From assembly GCF_001953975.1 (NCBI RefSeq), contig NZ_MBEJ01000122.1, forward strand, positions 1 to 64,000: 64,000 nucleotides of DNA, in the 5' to 3' direction. The notes under the pieces were generated by a model that did not search any database, was not told the origin of the DNA, and was given only the letters and a program-made list of their open reading frames with translations. This document shows, in pieces, positions 37,576 to 46,621 of this stretch (within the stretch, counting starts at the first letter, position 1; each line of letters starts with the position of its first letter). A program made the position numbers and the translations under genes. This DNA comes from Mycobacterium sp. NS-7484 (GTDB taxonomy: Bacteria; Actinomycetota; Actinomycetes; Mycobacteriales; Mycobacteriaceae).

Positions 37576-39873
37576 GTGCTGCACCGAATCGCCCACCTGG
37601 CCATTGCCGCACCACGTCGTGTCCTGGCGGTCGCCGCCCTCGTGATGGTGGCCGCGGGCATCTTCGGCGTCCCGGTGGCCAAAAGCCTCTCGGCCGGCGG
37701 GTTCCAGGACCCGACCTCGGAATCGGCGCAGGCCACGCAATTGCTGTCGGAGAAGTTCGCCCGCGGTGACATGCAGCTCGTCATCAGCGTCACCGACGAT
37801 TCGGCCGCCGGGGCCCAGAGCCCGGCCGCGAAGACCGCCGGCACCGACATCGCCGCCCAACTCAAGGCATCGCCCTATGTCACCGAGGTGAGCTCGGCGT
37901 GGACCGTGCCCGCCCCGGCGGCGGCAACGCTGATCAGCAAGGACGGTAAGACCGGGCTCATCCTGGCCGGGATCAACGGTGGCGAGAGCGGTGCGCAGAA
38001 GCACGCCAAGGAACTCACCGAGCAGCTGGTCCACGACCGCGACGGCGTGAGTGTGCGAGCCGGCGGCGAGGCGATGATCTACGTCCAGATCAACGGTCAG
38101 AGCGAAAAAGACCTGTTGATGATGGAATCCATCGCCATTCCGCTCAGCTTCCTGGTGCTGGTGTGGGTGTTCGGCGGATTGTTGGCCGCCGCATTGCCGC
38201 TGGCGGTCGGCGGCTTCGCGATCCTGGGATCGCTGGCGGTGTTGCGCGGGGTCACCATGGTCACCGACGTTTCGATCTTCGCGCTCAACCTCACCGTCGC
38301 GATGGGCTTGGCGCTGGCGATCGACTACACCCTGCTGATCGTCAGCCGGTACCGCGACGAGCTGGCCGACGGCGTCGAGCCCGATCGGGCGCTGGTGCGC
38401 ACCATGATCACCGCCGGACGCACCGTGCTGTTCTCGGCGATGACGGTGGCGCTGTCGATGGTGGCGATGGTGCTGTTCCCGATGTACTTCCTGAAATCGT
38501 TCGCCTACGCGGGCATCGCGGTGGTGGCGCTGGCGGCGTTCGCGGCCGTCGTCGTGGCCCCGGCCGCCATCGCCCTGTTGGGCGACCGTCTCGACGCGTA
38601 CGACGTGCGTCGGTTCGTCCGCCGCATCCTGGGCCGGCCCGAACCGGTGCCCAAGCCCGTCGAGCAGACCTTCTGGTACCGGATGAGCAAGCGCGTGATG
38701 CGCCGTTCGGTTCCGATCGGGATCGGCGTGGTTGCGTTGCTGCTTTTGTTGGGCGCGCCGTTCCTCGGCATCAAATGGGGATTCCCCGACGATCGGGTGC
38801 TGCCGTCGTCGGCGTCGGCCCGTCAAGTGGGCGACGAACTGCGCAACGACTTCGCGGTGGACTCCTCGACCGCCGTCACCGTGGTGCTCCCGGACATCAC
38901 CGCACTGCCGCCTGCGGAGATCGACCGCTACGCAGCCGACCTGTCGCGGGCCACCGGCGAGGTCTCGGTGTCCGCACCCGGCGGCACCTTTGTCGACGGT
39001 CGACGGGTCGGCCCCCCGTCGTCGGGCACCGGAATCGCCGATGGCAGTGCCTATCTCACGGTCGCCAGCCACGAACCGCTGTTCAGCGACGCCTCGGAAG
39101 CCCAGCTCGATGCGCTGCACGCGGTGCCTGCTCCGGCCCAGGTGCAGTTCACCGGCCTCGCGCAGGTCAACCGGGACAGCTCCCATGCCATCACCTCCCG
39201 ATTGCCGATGGTGCTCGGCATCATCGCGGCCATCACCTTCGTACTGCTTTTCCTACTCACCGGCAGCGTCGTGCTACCGCTGAAAGCGTTGGTGCTCAAC
39301 GTGTTGTCGCTGTCAGCGGCGTTCGGTGCGCTCGTGTGGATTTTCCAGGACGGCCACCTCGGCGCGCTGGGCACGACGCCGACGGGCACCCTGGTGGCCA
39401 ATCTGCCGGTGTTGTTGTTCTGTATCGCCTTCGGGCTGTCGATGGACTACGAGGTGTTCCTGGTCTCCCGGATTCGGGAGTACTGGCTGGCATCCGGCGG
39501 CACCGAAATATCTCCTCGGGCACGGAACGACGAGAGCGTCGCCCTCGGCCTGGCCCGCACCGGCCGGGTGGTCACCGCAGCGGCACTGCTGATGTCGATC
39601 TCGTTCGCCGCGCTGATCGCCGCTCAGGTGGCGTTCATGCGGATGTTCGGGCTCGGGCTGACTTTGGCCGTGCTCGTCGACGCCACCCTGGTGCGCATGC
39701 TGTTGGTCCCGGCGTTCATGCATCTGATGGGGCGGTGGAACTGGTGGGCGCCCGCACCACTGGCTCGGCTGCACCGGCGCATCGGCATAAGCGAGTCCGG
39801 CCCCGACGATCTGTCTGGTCTACCCGAGGGTGACCGGGAGCACGCGGGCGCAAGCATGGCGGACACCGGTTAG
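37576..39873 (+). CDS. mmpL13: MMPL-family RND lipid transporter (MmpL13-like, intact)
   Basis: The 765-aa RND protein has 11-12 transmembrane helices in two halves, with large extracytoplasmic loops (~35-180 and ~400-530). The proton-relay Asp-Tyr pairs are D250-Y251 (LALAIDYTLLIVSRYRDEL) and one near residue 620 (GLSMDYEVFLVSRIREYW). MmpL proteins export lipids across the inner membrane. The name rests on position: M. tuberculosis has the broken pair mmpL13a/mmpL13b between Rv1144 and Rv1147. GTG 37576 has GGAAGGA upstream. The TetR follows one base after the stop. Confidence 0.88.
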   Translation: MLHRIAHLAIAAPRRVLAVAALVMVAAGIFGVPVAKSLSAGGFQDPTSESAQATQLLSEKFARGDMQLVISVTDDSAAGAQSPAAKTAGTDIAAQLKASPYVTEVSSAWTVPAPAAATLISKDGKTGLILAGINGGESGAQKHAKELTEQLVHDRDGVSVRAGGEAMIYVQINGQSEKDLLMMESIAIPLSFLVLVWVFGGLLAAALPLAVGGFAILGSLAVLRGVTMVTDVSIFALNLTVAMGLALAIDYTLLIVSRYRDELADGVEPDRALVRTMITAGRTVLFSAMTVALSMVAMVLFPMYFLKSFAYAGIAVVALAAFAAVVVAPAAIALLGDRLDAYDVRRFVRRILGRPEPVPKPVEQTFWYRMSKRVMRRSVPIGIGVVALLLLLGAPFLGIKWGFPDDRVLPSSASARQVGDELRNDFAVDSSTAVTVVLPDITALPPAEIDRYAADLSRATGEVSVSAPGGTFVDGRRVGPPSSGTGIADGSAYLTVASHEPLFSDASEAQLDALHAVPAPAQVQFTGLAQVNRDSSHAITSRLPMVLGIIAAITFVLLFLLTGSVVLPLKALVLNVLSLSAAFGALVWIFQDGHLGALGTTPTGTLVANLPVLLFCIAFGLSMDYEVFLVSRIREYWLASGGTEISPRARNDESVALGLARTGRVVTAAALLMSISFAALIAAQVAFMRMFGLGLTLAVLVDATLVRMLLVPAFMHLMGRWNWWAPAPLARLHRRIGISESGPDDLSGLPEGDREHAGASMADTG

Positions 39874-39874
39874 C

Positions 39875-40573
39875 GTGGTGGGCCAACCTGGGAAACGGCG
39901 CCGGGCCCCGCGTGGGTGTGGTGAGCTGCTGCGCGACCAGATCCTGGACGCCACAACAGAATTGCTGCTCAAAACCGGCCACGCCAAGGACGTGTCGATC
40001 CGGTCGGTGGCCCAGCGGGTCGGCGTCACGCCGCCGTCGATCTATCTGCACTTCGCCGACAAGGATGCGCTCCTCGACGCGGTGTGCTCGCGGTACTTCG
40101 AGAAGCTCGACGAGCAGATGCAGCGCGTAGCCGCCGATCACACGTCCACGATCGAGGTGTTGCGCGCCCAGGGGCATGCCTATGTGGACTTCGCCAGGCG
40201 TACCCCCGAGTTGTACCGGTTGGCGACGATGGGTGAGGGCAGGCCCGGAAGCGACGTCGACGCCACCCTCAACAGTTCGGCGTTCCAGCACATGCGCGGG
40301 GCCGTGCAGGCGCTGATCGAGGAGGGCGTGTACCCGGCCGGGGACGCCACCACCATGGCGCTGGAACTGTGGACCGCCGCCCACGGAGTGGCTGCCATCC
40401 TGATCTCGAAACCGTATCTTCCGTGGGGGGACGTCGAAGAGTTCACCGACCGGGTGCTGCGGGCGGTGTGCACCGGTCAGATCGTCTCGGGAATCATCGG
40501 CACCGATATCGGGCCGGTGGAGATGATCGCCCGACTGAAGGGATTCGCAGTGGAGGAGAAGAACCGTGACTGA
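39875..40573 (+). CDS. TetR-family transcriptional regulator
   Basis: The 232-aa protein starts VVGQPGKRRRAPRGCGELLR and has HTH SIRSVAQRVGVTPPSIYLHF followed by ADKDALL. The C-terminal domain (EVLRAQGHAYVDFARRTPEL onward) is a TetR_C_WHG-like form. It is co-transcribed with mmpL (1-bp gap) and overlaps the methyltransferase by 8 bp; it probably controls mmpL via the inverted repeat at 37534. GTG 39875 is chosen for its position after the mmpL stop. Confidence 0.85.
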   Translation: MVGQPGKRRRAPRGCGELLRDQILDATTELLLKTGHAKDVSIRSVAQRVGVTPPSIYLHFADKDALLDAVCSRYFEKLDEQMQRVAADHTSTIEVLRAQGHAYVDFARRTPELYRLATMGEGRPGSDVDATLNSSAFQHMRGAVQALIEEGVYPAGDATTMALELWTAAHGVAAILISKPYLPWGDVEEFTDRVLRAVCTGQIVSGIIGTDIGPVEMIARLKGFAVEEKNRD

Positions 40574-41201
40574 CCGAACTGTCGATAATCCGTTCTTCGC
40601 CCGCGTGTGGAAGACGTTGTCGAACTCGGAACCACCCGCGCTGCGCCGCTTGCGCGGCGAGAACCTCGCCGGGCTCAGCGGACGGGTGCTCGAGATCGGG
40701 GCGGGCACCGGCACCAACTTCGCGTTCTACCCGTCGACGGTGACCCAGGTGGTCGCCATCGAGCCCGAGCGTCACCTTGCCGAGGTGGCCCGCGACGCGG
40801 CGGCGGTGGCCCCGGTTCCGGTGACCGTCACCAGCGACACTGCCGAGACGTTTCGCAGTGCCGAGCCTTTCGACGCGGTGGTCTGCTCGTTGGTGCTGTG
40901 TTCCATCGAAGAGCCCGATGGTGTTCTGCGCCAGCTGATTACACTGCTGCGACCCGGCGGGGAGTTGCGCTACCTCGAGCATGTCGCCGGTACGGGCTGG
41001 CGGGCCCGCATGCAGCGCGTGGCCGACGCCACCGTGTGGCCGCGGTTGTTCGGCAACTGCCATACCCATCGGAACACGGAGCAGACGATCGCCGACAGCG
41101 GTTTCCGGGTCGCCGAGACCCGTCGTGAGCTGGCGATGCCCGCCTGGGTGCCGTTGCCCGTCACCGAGTTCGCGATCGGGCGCGCGGTCCGGCCGGCCTA
41201 A
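40566..41201 (+). CDS. Class I SAM-dependent methyltransferase (Rv1147-like)
   Basis: The 211-aa protein has motif I VLEIGAGTGTNF (~41-52), acidic motif VVAIEPERHL, and post-motif LLRPGGELRYLEHV. It resembles phosphatidylethanolamine N-methyltransferase/UbiE-type small methyltransferases acting on lipids. Overlap with tetR and its position after mmpL suggest a lipid-related substrate (inference). Overlaps the convergent sirtuin by 4 bp. Confidence 0.85.
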   Translation: MTDRTVDNPFFARVWKTLSNSEPPALRRLRGENLAGLSGRVLEIGAGTGTNFAFYPSTVTQVVAIEPERHLAEVARDAAAVAPVPVTVTSDTAETFRSAEPFDAVVCSLVLCSIEEPDGVLRQLITLLRPGGELRYLEHVAGTGWRARMQRVADATVWPRLFGNCHTHRNTEQTIADSGFRVAETRRELAMPAWVPLPVTEFAIGRAVRPA

Positions 41202-41911
41202 CCGAGTAGTGCGGGCAATCGCTGCAGCAGGTTCGGCAGAGCCGTGGTCGCGTTTTCGCGCAGGGAGACCGTCGCGCTGTCGGACAACGGTGTGCGTTCC
41301 GGATTGACTTCGATCACGGCGATGCCCGCCGCCAGGGCCGCCTCGGGCAGGCCCGCGGCGGGGTAGACGATGGAACTGGTGCCGACGACGATGACCAGAT
41401 CGGCGCTGCTGACCGCCTGCACCGACCGCTGCCAGGCGTCGTCGGGCAGGGGTTCGCCGAACCAGACCACGCTGGGTCTGATCAGGCCGCCGCACGGGCA
41501 CACCGGCGGTTCGATCGTCTCGACCGGTTCGGGCATGTCGGGAAGATTGCCCTCGAACCGCGAACCGCAAGCATCGCAACGGAATTCGAACAAACTCCCG
41601 TGCAGGTGATAGACGTTGGAGCTGCCGGCGCGCTCGTGCAGATTGTCCACATTCTGTGTGATGACGTGCACGTCGGCGTGGTCCTGCCAGGCGGCCACGG
41701 CGCGGTGGCCGTCATTGGGCTCCACGTGCGCCATCATGTAATGCCGCCACAGATACCAGGCCCAGACTTTTTCGGGGTGCCGCTGCCAGCCGTCCAGACT
41801 GGAGATCTCATACGGGTCGACCTTGGCCCACAGACCCGTCTCGACGTCGCGGAACGTGGGTACACCGCTCTCCGCCGAGATACCGGCGCCGGACAGGACA
41901 GTCACTTGCAC
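41198..41911 (-). CDS. cobB: NAD-dependent protein deacylase (sirtuin, CobB type)
   Basis: The 237-aa sirtuin, exactly the length of Rv1151c, has GAGISAESGVPTFRD, TQNVDNLHE, catalytic His in HLHGSLFEF, and the Zn2+ Cys4 (CDAC and CPC with a further Cys pair arrangement). Y53 and R56 (WYLWRHY) form the YxxR motif of class III sirtuins, which predicts desuccinylase/demalonylase activity along with deacetylation. GTG 41911 (VQVTVLSGAG). Divergent from gntR by 36 bp. Confidence 0.92.
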   Translation of the reverse strand: MQVTVLSGAGISAESGVPTFRDVETGLWAKVDPYEISSLDGWQRHPEKVWAWYLWRHYMMAHVEPNDGHRAVAAWQDHADVHVITQNVDNLHERAGSSNVYHLHGSLFEFRCDACGSRFEGNLPDMPEPVETIEPPVCPCGGLIRPSVVWFGEPLPDDAWQRSVQAVSSADLVIVVGTSSIVYPAAGLPEAALAAGIAVIEVNPERTPLSDSATVSLRENATTALPNLLQRLPALLG

Positions 41912-41935
41912 GTCACCAACGTAGTCGGTTTGGGT

Positions 41936-41941
41936 GATACT
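41936..41941 (+). promoter_or_regulatory. -10-like GATACT of the small gntR gene
   Basis: GATACT ends 6 nt before GTG 41948, consistent with a leaderless mRNA, although the first base differs from TANNNT. Confidence 0.35.
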
Positions 41942-41947
41942 GGGCAC

Positions 41948-42313
41948 GTGGCCGAGTTGGGGGATTGGGTGCTGGTCGATCCGAGCGCGGAAAAGCCGTT
42001 GTTCGATCAACTCAGGATCCAGATCATCGATGGCATCCGGCAGGGCCGCCTGTCGCCGGGGACCCGCCTCCCCACCGTGCGCGACCTGGCCGGGCGGGTC
42101 GGTCTGGCGGTCAACACCGTGGCCAGGGCGTATCGCGAGCTGGAGTCGGCGGGGGTGCTGGAGACGCGGGGACGGTACGGCACGTTCGTGGCGCGGGCTG
42201 ACCCGGCTGATGCCGCGATGGCGGCGGCCGCGCACTCGTTCGCCGAGGCGGCCCGCGCGTTGGGCATCGGTAAGACCGATGCGTTGCGCTATCTGGACGA
42301 CGTGTTCGACTGA
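41948..42313 (+). CDS. GntR-family regulator, YtrA subfamily (Rv1152-like)
   Basis: The 121-aa protein, the same length as Rv1152, is a winged HTH (PLFDQLRIQIIDGIRQGRLS, TRLPTVRDLAGRVGLAVNTV, ARAYRELESAGVLETRGRYG) with only a short helical C-terminus (AHSFAEAARALGIGKTDALR). YtrA-type GntR regulators commonly control ABC transporters or envelope-stress genes. GTG 41948. Targets are not obvious. Confidence 0.88.
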   Translation: MAELGDWVLVDPSAEKPLFDQLRIQIIDGIRQGRLSPGTRLPTVRDLAGRVGLAVNTVARAYRELESAGVLETRGRYGTFVARADPADAAMAAAAHSFAEAARALGIGKTDALRYLDDVFD

Positions 42314-42320
42314 GTTGCGC

Positions 42321-43541
42321 TCAGCCCGGCCGGCTGCCGTGCCAGCGCAGCACATCCAGCGCAACGGCCACCGGGACGCTGCGCTCGGCAAGTGGGCGGG
42401 GCAGCAGCTCGTCGGCGCGGGCCAACCGGCGCAGCAGCGTGTTGCGGTGTAGGTACAGCCGGGCGGCGGCACGTGACGCGTTGCACTGCTCGTCGACGAA
42501 TATCCTTACTGTTTCTCGCAATTCGGGGTCGGCGCCCTCCAAATCGCCCAGGTTGTGGCTGACGAACTCCGCTGCGCGATCGGGGTCGGCGGTGATCAGC
42601 GCGACCAGCTCGACATCGGTGAATCGGGCGATCTGCTGGCGGGAGTGCAGTCGAGCCATCATCTGCTGCGTGGTGATGGCGTCGAAATGACTGCGCCGGA
42701 AGCCATCCAGGCCGTCGCCGGCCGGTCCGATCGCGATGCGCACGCCGCGGTAGGGCTCGGTGGACCGCGCGAGGACGTCGAGGTCGTGAGTACCCCCGGC
42801 GGCCCACACCCAGCGCGTGGCGCTGCTCGCCAGCACGCTCAGCGGTCGCGGATCGGCGCAGGCCCGGCCGAACGCCTGGGCGGCGCGGTCCAGCCCGGAC
42901 AGATCACCGTCGGGGTCCTCGCTCCAGATCACCGCGGCGGTGTGGGTTCCCGTCAGCGCGTAGCCCAGCCGCGCCTCCGCACGTTGCCGGGGGATCGGGG
43001 CGCCGTCGAGCAACAGTGCGACGGTCTCGCGTCGCTCGGCGTTCGTGCCGCGGGTCAGCTCGTCACGTTCCAGGTCGATCTGCGCGGCGATCCCGGCCAA
43101 GGTGGCGTCGACGAAGGCGCTGACCGACCGCGAGCACACGTCGAGCAACTCGTGCAGTTCGGTGGGATCGGAACTCAGTTCGAAGGCGATCTCCAGCAAC
43201 CGGCGCCACGCCACGCCTTCGCCGACTCTGTATGCGTCGAGAGCGAAGGCGTCGATGCCGCGGCGCACCAGCTCGCGGGCGATGATCAGTGGCTCCGGCC
43301 CGGTGTTCGGCGGTACCGGAGCCCCGGGGTCGCGGACGTTGGCCGTGCCCCAGAAGAACAGGTTGGCCCGGTTGCTGCGACTGACCGCGGCCGCGAGTTC
43401 GGGGTCGGCGGCGATGGCCGGGTTCGCGGCCAGCACGGCGGCGTCCAGCTCGTCGAGCCATTCCGCACGGGCGTTGACCACAATCTGCGCGCACTGGCGG
43501 ATCAGTTCTCTCACCCGTGGTGACGGGGGTGTCCAGGCCAT
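42321..43541 (-). CDS. PucR/CdaR-family transcriptional regulator
   Basis: The 406-aa protein has an N-terminal sensing region with a helical RsbRD-like part, a GGDEF-like middle (~200-290) and a C-terminal PucR HTH (CNASRAAARLYLHRNTLLRR followed by LARADELL). Members respond to small catabolites and often control the divergent gene. Here that is the Baeyer-Villiger monooxygenase at 43642, with a 7-bp-arm inverted repeat between. ATG 43541 (MAWTPPSPRVRELIRQCAQI). Confidence 0.85.
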   Translation of the reverse strand: MAWTPPSPRVRELIRQCAQIVVNARAEWLDELDAAVLAANPAIAADPELAAAVSRSNRANLFFWGTANVRDPGAPVPPNTGPEPLIIARELVRRGIDAFALDAYRVGEGVAWRRLLEIAFELSSDPTELHELLDVCSRSVSAFVDATLAGIAAQIDLERDELTRGTNAERRETVALLLDGAPIPRQRAEARLGYALTGTHTAAVIWSEDPDGDLSGLDRAAQAFGRACADPRPLSVLASSATRWVWAAGGTHDLDVLARSTEPYRGVRIAIGPAGDGLDGFRRSHFDAITTQQMMARLHSRQQIARFTDVELVALITADPDRAAEFVSHNLGDLEGADPELRETVRIFVDEQCNASRAAARLYLHRNTLLRRLARADELLPRPLAERSVPVAVALDVLRWHGSRPG

Positions 43542-43559
43542 GCGTCCACCGTAGAGCGG

Positions 43560-43576
43560 TGGTGCATAGTGCACCA
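43560..43576. promoter_or_regulatory. Inverted repeat TGGTGCA-TAG-TGCACCA, operator candidate
   Basis: Perfect 7-bp arms in the 100-bp gap between the divergent PucR-type regulator and the monooxygenase, 19 bp upstream of the regulator start. Confidence 0.5.
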
Positions 43577-43641
43577 GAAGTCGGCGAATGTGGTGGTTTT
43601 TGACCTTGGCGCCCGCTGAGGGTGGGCGCGACCATCGTTTC

Positions 43642-45126
43642 ATGACTGATACCGAACATCTCGACGTACTGATCGTCGGGGCCGGCATCTCCGGCATCGG
43701 CGCCGCCTACTACCTGCAACGCGAACACCCCGGCCGCAGCTACGCGATCCTGGAGGCTCGCGGTGCCACCGGCGGCACGTGGGATCTGTTCCGGTATCCG
43801 GGAATTCGCTCGGACTCCGACCTGCACACCTTCGGCTACGCGTTCAAGCCGTGGCGGGACGAGCACGCGATCGCCACCGCCGACAAGATCCTGGCGTACC
43901 TGCGTGAGACGGTCGCCGAGAACGGTATCGACAGCCACATCCGCTTTCACCACAAGGTGCTCGGTGCGGCGTGGGATTCGGCCGCGGGTTGCTGGACCGT
44001 GGACATCGAGCGGGCTGACACCGGAGCGCTGATCCAACTCTCGGCGAACTGGCTGTTCTGCGGCGGTGGGTACTACCGCTACGACCAGGGCTACACGCCG
44101 CACTTCGACGGTGCCGACCGGTTCACCGGCCGCATCGTGCATCCCCAGCACTGGCCCGAGGACCTCGACTACACCGGCAAGAAGGTGGTGGTGATCGGTA
44201 GCGGCGCCACCGCCGTCACGCTGGTCCCGGCGATGGCAAGAACCGCTGCCCACGTCACCATGCTGCAGCGCTCACCGACATACGTGATGTCGGTTCCGGG
44301 CAAGGACGCCTTCGCCAACACCGCCAAACGGATTCTCGGCGACGAGCGTGGCTACGCACTGACCCGGCGCAAGAACATCCTCAAGCAGCGCGGCGTCTAC
44401 ACGTTCTGCCAGAAGTACCCGAAGGCCGCCCGCGCGGTGATCCGTTGGTTCAACGCGCGCCAGTTGCCTGCCGGATATCCGGTCGACGAGCACTTCAGCC
44501 CGCGCTACAACCCGTGGGACCAGCGGTTGTGCGCGGTGCCCGACGGCGATCTGTTCGACGTGCTCGGCGACGGCAGCGCCTCGGTGGTCACCGACCGGAT
44601 CTCGACGTTCACCGAGAACGGCATCCTGCTGGAGTCCGGCCGGCAGTTGGATGCCGACATCATCGTCACCGCAACGGGATTGAACGTCCAGCTGTTCGGC
44701 GGGATGACACTGACGGTCGACGGTGCGGCGGTGGACTTGCCGTCGACGGTGGCCTACAAGGGGATGATGCTGTCCGGGGTGCCCAACTTCGTCTTCGCCT
44801 TCGGTTACACCAACTCGTCATGGACGCTCAAGGTCGGGTTGCTGTGTGAGCATTTCTGCCGACTGCTCAGCCACATGGACGCCCACGGCCATGACGCCGT
44901 GCGGCCGATCGCCGAACCCGGCATGCACACGCGTCCGCTGTTGGACTTCGCGGCCGGCTATGTCCAGCGGGCAGTGGCCGACATCCCCCGCCAGGGCGTC
45001 GACGGGCCGTGGGTGATGTCGATGAACTACACCTACGACGCGGCGATGCTTCGTGACGGCCCCGTCGTCGACCCGAACCTGAAGTTCTCCCAGACTGCCG
45101 CCGAACCCGCCGCGCTGACCGGCTGA
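43642..45126 (+). CDS. Flavin-containing Baeyer-Villiger-type monooxygenase
   Basis: The 494-aa enzyme has two Rossmann motifs, GAGISGIG (~13-20, FAD) and GSGATAVT (~187, NADPH). Between them is FTGRIVHPQHW (161-171), an FxGxxxHxxxW signature typical of Baeyer-Villiger monooxygenases. RYPGIRSDSDLHTFGYAFKP matches the EthA/MymA group. It uses NADPH and O2 to convert ketones to esters or oxidise heteroatoms. Regulation by the divergent PucR-type protein is likely. An EthA-like enzyme could also activate thioamides. Confidence 0.88.
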   Translation: MTDTEHLDVLIVGAGISGIGAAYYLQREHPGRSYAILEARGATGGTWDLFRYPGIRSDSDLHTFGYAFKPWRDEHAIATADKILAYLRETVAENGIDSHIRFHHKVLGAAWDSAAGCWTVDIERADTGALIQLSANWLFCGGGYYRYDQGYTPHFDGADRFTGRIVHPQHWPEDLDYTGKKVVVIGSGATAVTLVPAMARTAAHVTMLQRSPTYVMSVPGKDAFANTAKRILGDERGYALTRRKNILKQRGVYTFCQKYPKAARAVIRWFNARQLPAGYPVDEHFSPRYNPWDQRLCAVPDGDLFDVLGDGSASVVTDRISTFTENGILLESGRQLDADIIVTATGLNVQLFGGMTLTVDGAAVDLPSTVAYKGMMLSGVPNFVFAFGYTNSSWTLKVGLLCEHFCRLLSHMDAHGHDAVRPIAEPGMHTRPLLDFAAGYVQRAVADIPRQGVDGPWVMSMNYTYDAAMLRDGPVVDPNLKFSQTAAEPAALTG

Positions 45127-45135
45127 CCCGGGGGT

Positions 45136-45963
45136 TCAGCCGAACTCGAGGAGCCCGACCAACGGGCGTACCGAGTTGAAGATCGGCAGGTGCTGTACCC
45201 GCAGCAGGGCGTTGAACACCATGCCGCGGCCCGGCGGCATCGGCAGATCCCGCACCGTGCGCACCCCGGGGACAGTGTTCACCAGATCGGCCAACTGCGC
45301 GGGAGTCAACGTGAACGGCATCGGCGGTACCCGATAGCGCGTCGAGGTCGGCATCCCCTTGCGGGTCAGGAACGCGAACACCGATGGCGGCAGATCGAAC
45401 ATCATCTGCCCGCCCGGGAAGCGTTGCGCGCAGGCGCGGATGATCGACATGGACTCCTCGGGCTGCAAATACATCAGGAGCCCCTCGGCGGTGATGAACA
45501 CACCCTCCTCGGTGTCGACCTGATCCATCCAGCTGAAGTCCAGCGCGGACTGGGCGCACTGTGTGACCCGCTCCGGCTTGGGTAGCAGCTTGTTGCGAAT
45601 GTCGATCATCGGTTTCAGATCGACGGAAAGCCAACGGAACTCATGGCCGAGGCCGGCCGCGTCGAGCCGGTAGAAGCTGGTCTGCAACCCTTCGGCCAAT
45701 GCCACCACGGTGGCCCGCGGATGATCGCGCAGATAGTTGCCGGTCATCCGGTCGAACACCAAGGCCCGCAACGCCATGTCCTGGCGTCGGGTGTAGCCGA
45801 ACTTGCCGAAATCGAAATCGATCGAGTCGACCAGTTGCACCGCCACCGGATCGTCGATCAAGCCGTCGGGCCGCCGCGCTTCATGCGCACGCACCTGCAA
45901 GGTCATCAGCGCGGTTTCGGAAACGCCGGTGAGTTCGACCTTGGCCCGGGAGTTGGTGGTCAC
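45136..45963 (-). CDS. PPM/LCM-family SAM-dependent methyltransferase (Rv1153c-like)
   Basis: The 275-aa protein starts at GTG 45963 (VTTNSRAKVELTGVSETALM). The leucine-carboxymethyltransferase-like layout has ARRPDGLIDDPVAVQLVDSI, VVALAEGLQTSFYRLDAAG (motif I variant with E for the usual GxG), SVDLKPMIDIRNKLLP, and ITAEGLLMYLQPEES. Family members O-methylate carboxylates, sugars or phenols. Position after sirtuin-gntR matches omt (Rv1153c). Convergent with the monooxygenase. Confidence 0.85.
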   Translation of the reverse strand: MTTNSRAKVELTGVSETALMTLQVRAHEARRPDGLIDDPVAVQLVDSIDFDFGKFGYTRRQDMALRALVFDRMTGNYLRDHPRATVVALAEGLQTSFYRLDAAGLGHEFRWLSVDLKPMIDIRNKLLPKPERVTQCAQSALDFSWMDQVDTEEGVFITAEGLLMYLQPEESMSIIRACAQRFPGGQMMFDLPPSVFAFLTRKGMPTSTRYRVPPMPFTLTPAQLADLVNTVPGVRTVRDLPMPPGRGMVFNALLRVQHLPIFNSVRPLVGLLEFG

Positions 45964-45982
45964 CCGGTCGAATGTACCGAAA

Positions 45983-46498
45983 TCAGCGCAGCACCTTCTC
46001 CAGCGTGCGCAGGTTCCTGGTGGTCGTCGAGGACTTGTAGCGCTTCTTTCCCATGGTCTTGCTGAGGGCGCTGTCCAGCGTCGCACCCCGGGGGACCTGC
46101 CAGTAGAGCACGCCGTCACCACGCCGGACCTTCTCCCCGGTGCCCGGGGGCAGGGCGGCGAGTTCGTCGAGCAGATCGGTGTCGCTGACGAACGTGACGT
46201 AGGAGTGGTGGCCGTCGACCTCACGCTCGAACGGGTAGGCCGCCGAGATCTGCCGCAATGTTGCGAGGTCGTATACGAGTACCCAGGCTTCGTAACCGAA
46301 GGCATCCCGCAATGCGCGTTCGGCGGTGGTGCGTACCTTTGCGGCCTGGGAATTGCTGTCCAGCAACACGTTTCCACTTGCCAGGATGGTGCGCACCTCG
46401 CTGAACCCGGCCCCCTCCAGCGCTTTGGCCACCTCGGCCATCTTGAGGTTGATGCCACCGACGTTGACACCCCGCAGGAACGCGGCATAGCGGGTCAT
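45983..46498 (-). CDS. DUF1697 protein
   Basis: The 171-aa protein has the family start MTRYAAFLRGVNVGGINLKM and VRTILASGNVLLDS, with a C-terminal basic KTMGKKRYKSSTTTRNLRTL. DUF1697 proteins are widespread and uncharacterised. It lies 19 bp upstream of the methyltransferase on the same strand and may be co-transcribed. Confidence 0.88.
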   Translation of the reverse strand: MTRYAAFLRGVNVGGINLKMAEVAKALEGAGFSEVRTILASGNVLLDSNSQAAKVRTTAERALRDAFGYEAWVLVYDLATLRQISAAYPFEREVDGHHSYVTFVSDTDLLDELAALPPGTGEKVRRGDGVLYWQVPRGATLDSALSKTMGKKRYKSSTTTRNLRTLEKVLR

Positions 46499-46609
46499 GG
46501 CTGCAGCCTAATCGCCCTGCCGCGGTTGCCCCGGGGCCACAACGAGGGGGCCGAGGCGGTGTCGAGGGTGTTGCCGTCAATCACACTCATCGGATCGTCG
46601 GTAAAGACG

Positions 46610-46615
46610 TACGCT
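46610..46615 (+). promoter_or_regulatory. -10 element TACGCT of the F420/PPOX gene (leaderless)
   Basis: TACGCT ends 6 nt before ATG 46622. The same hexamer and spacing precede the DUF5302 gene at 47081. Confidence 0.5.
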
Positions 46616-46621
46616 CGACTC

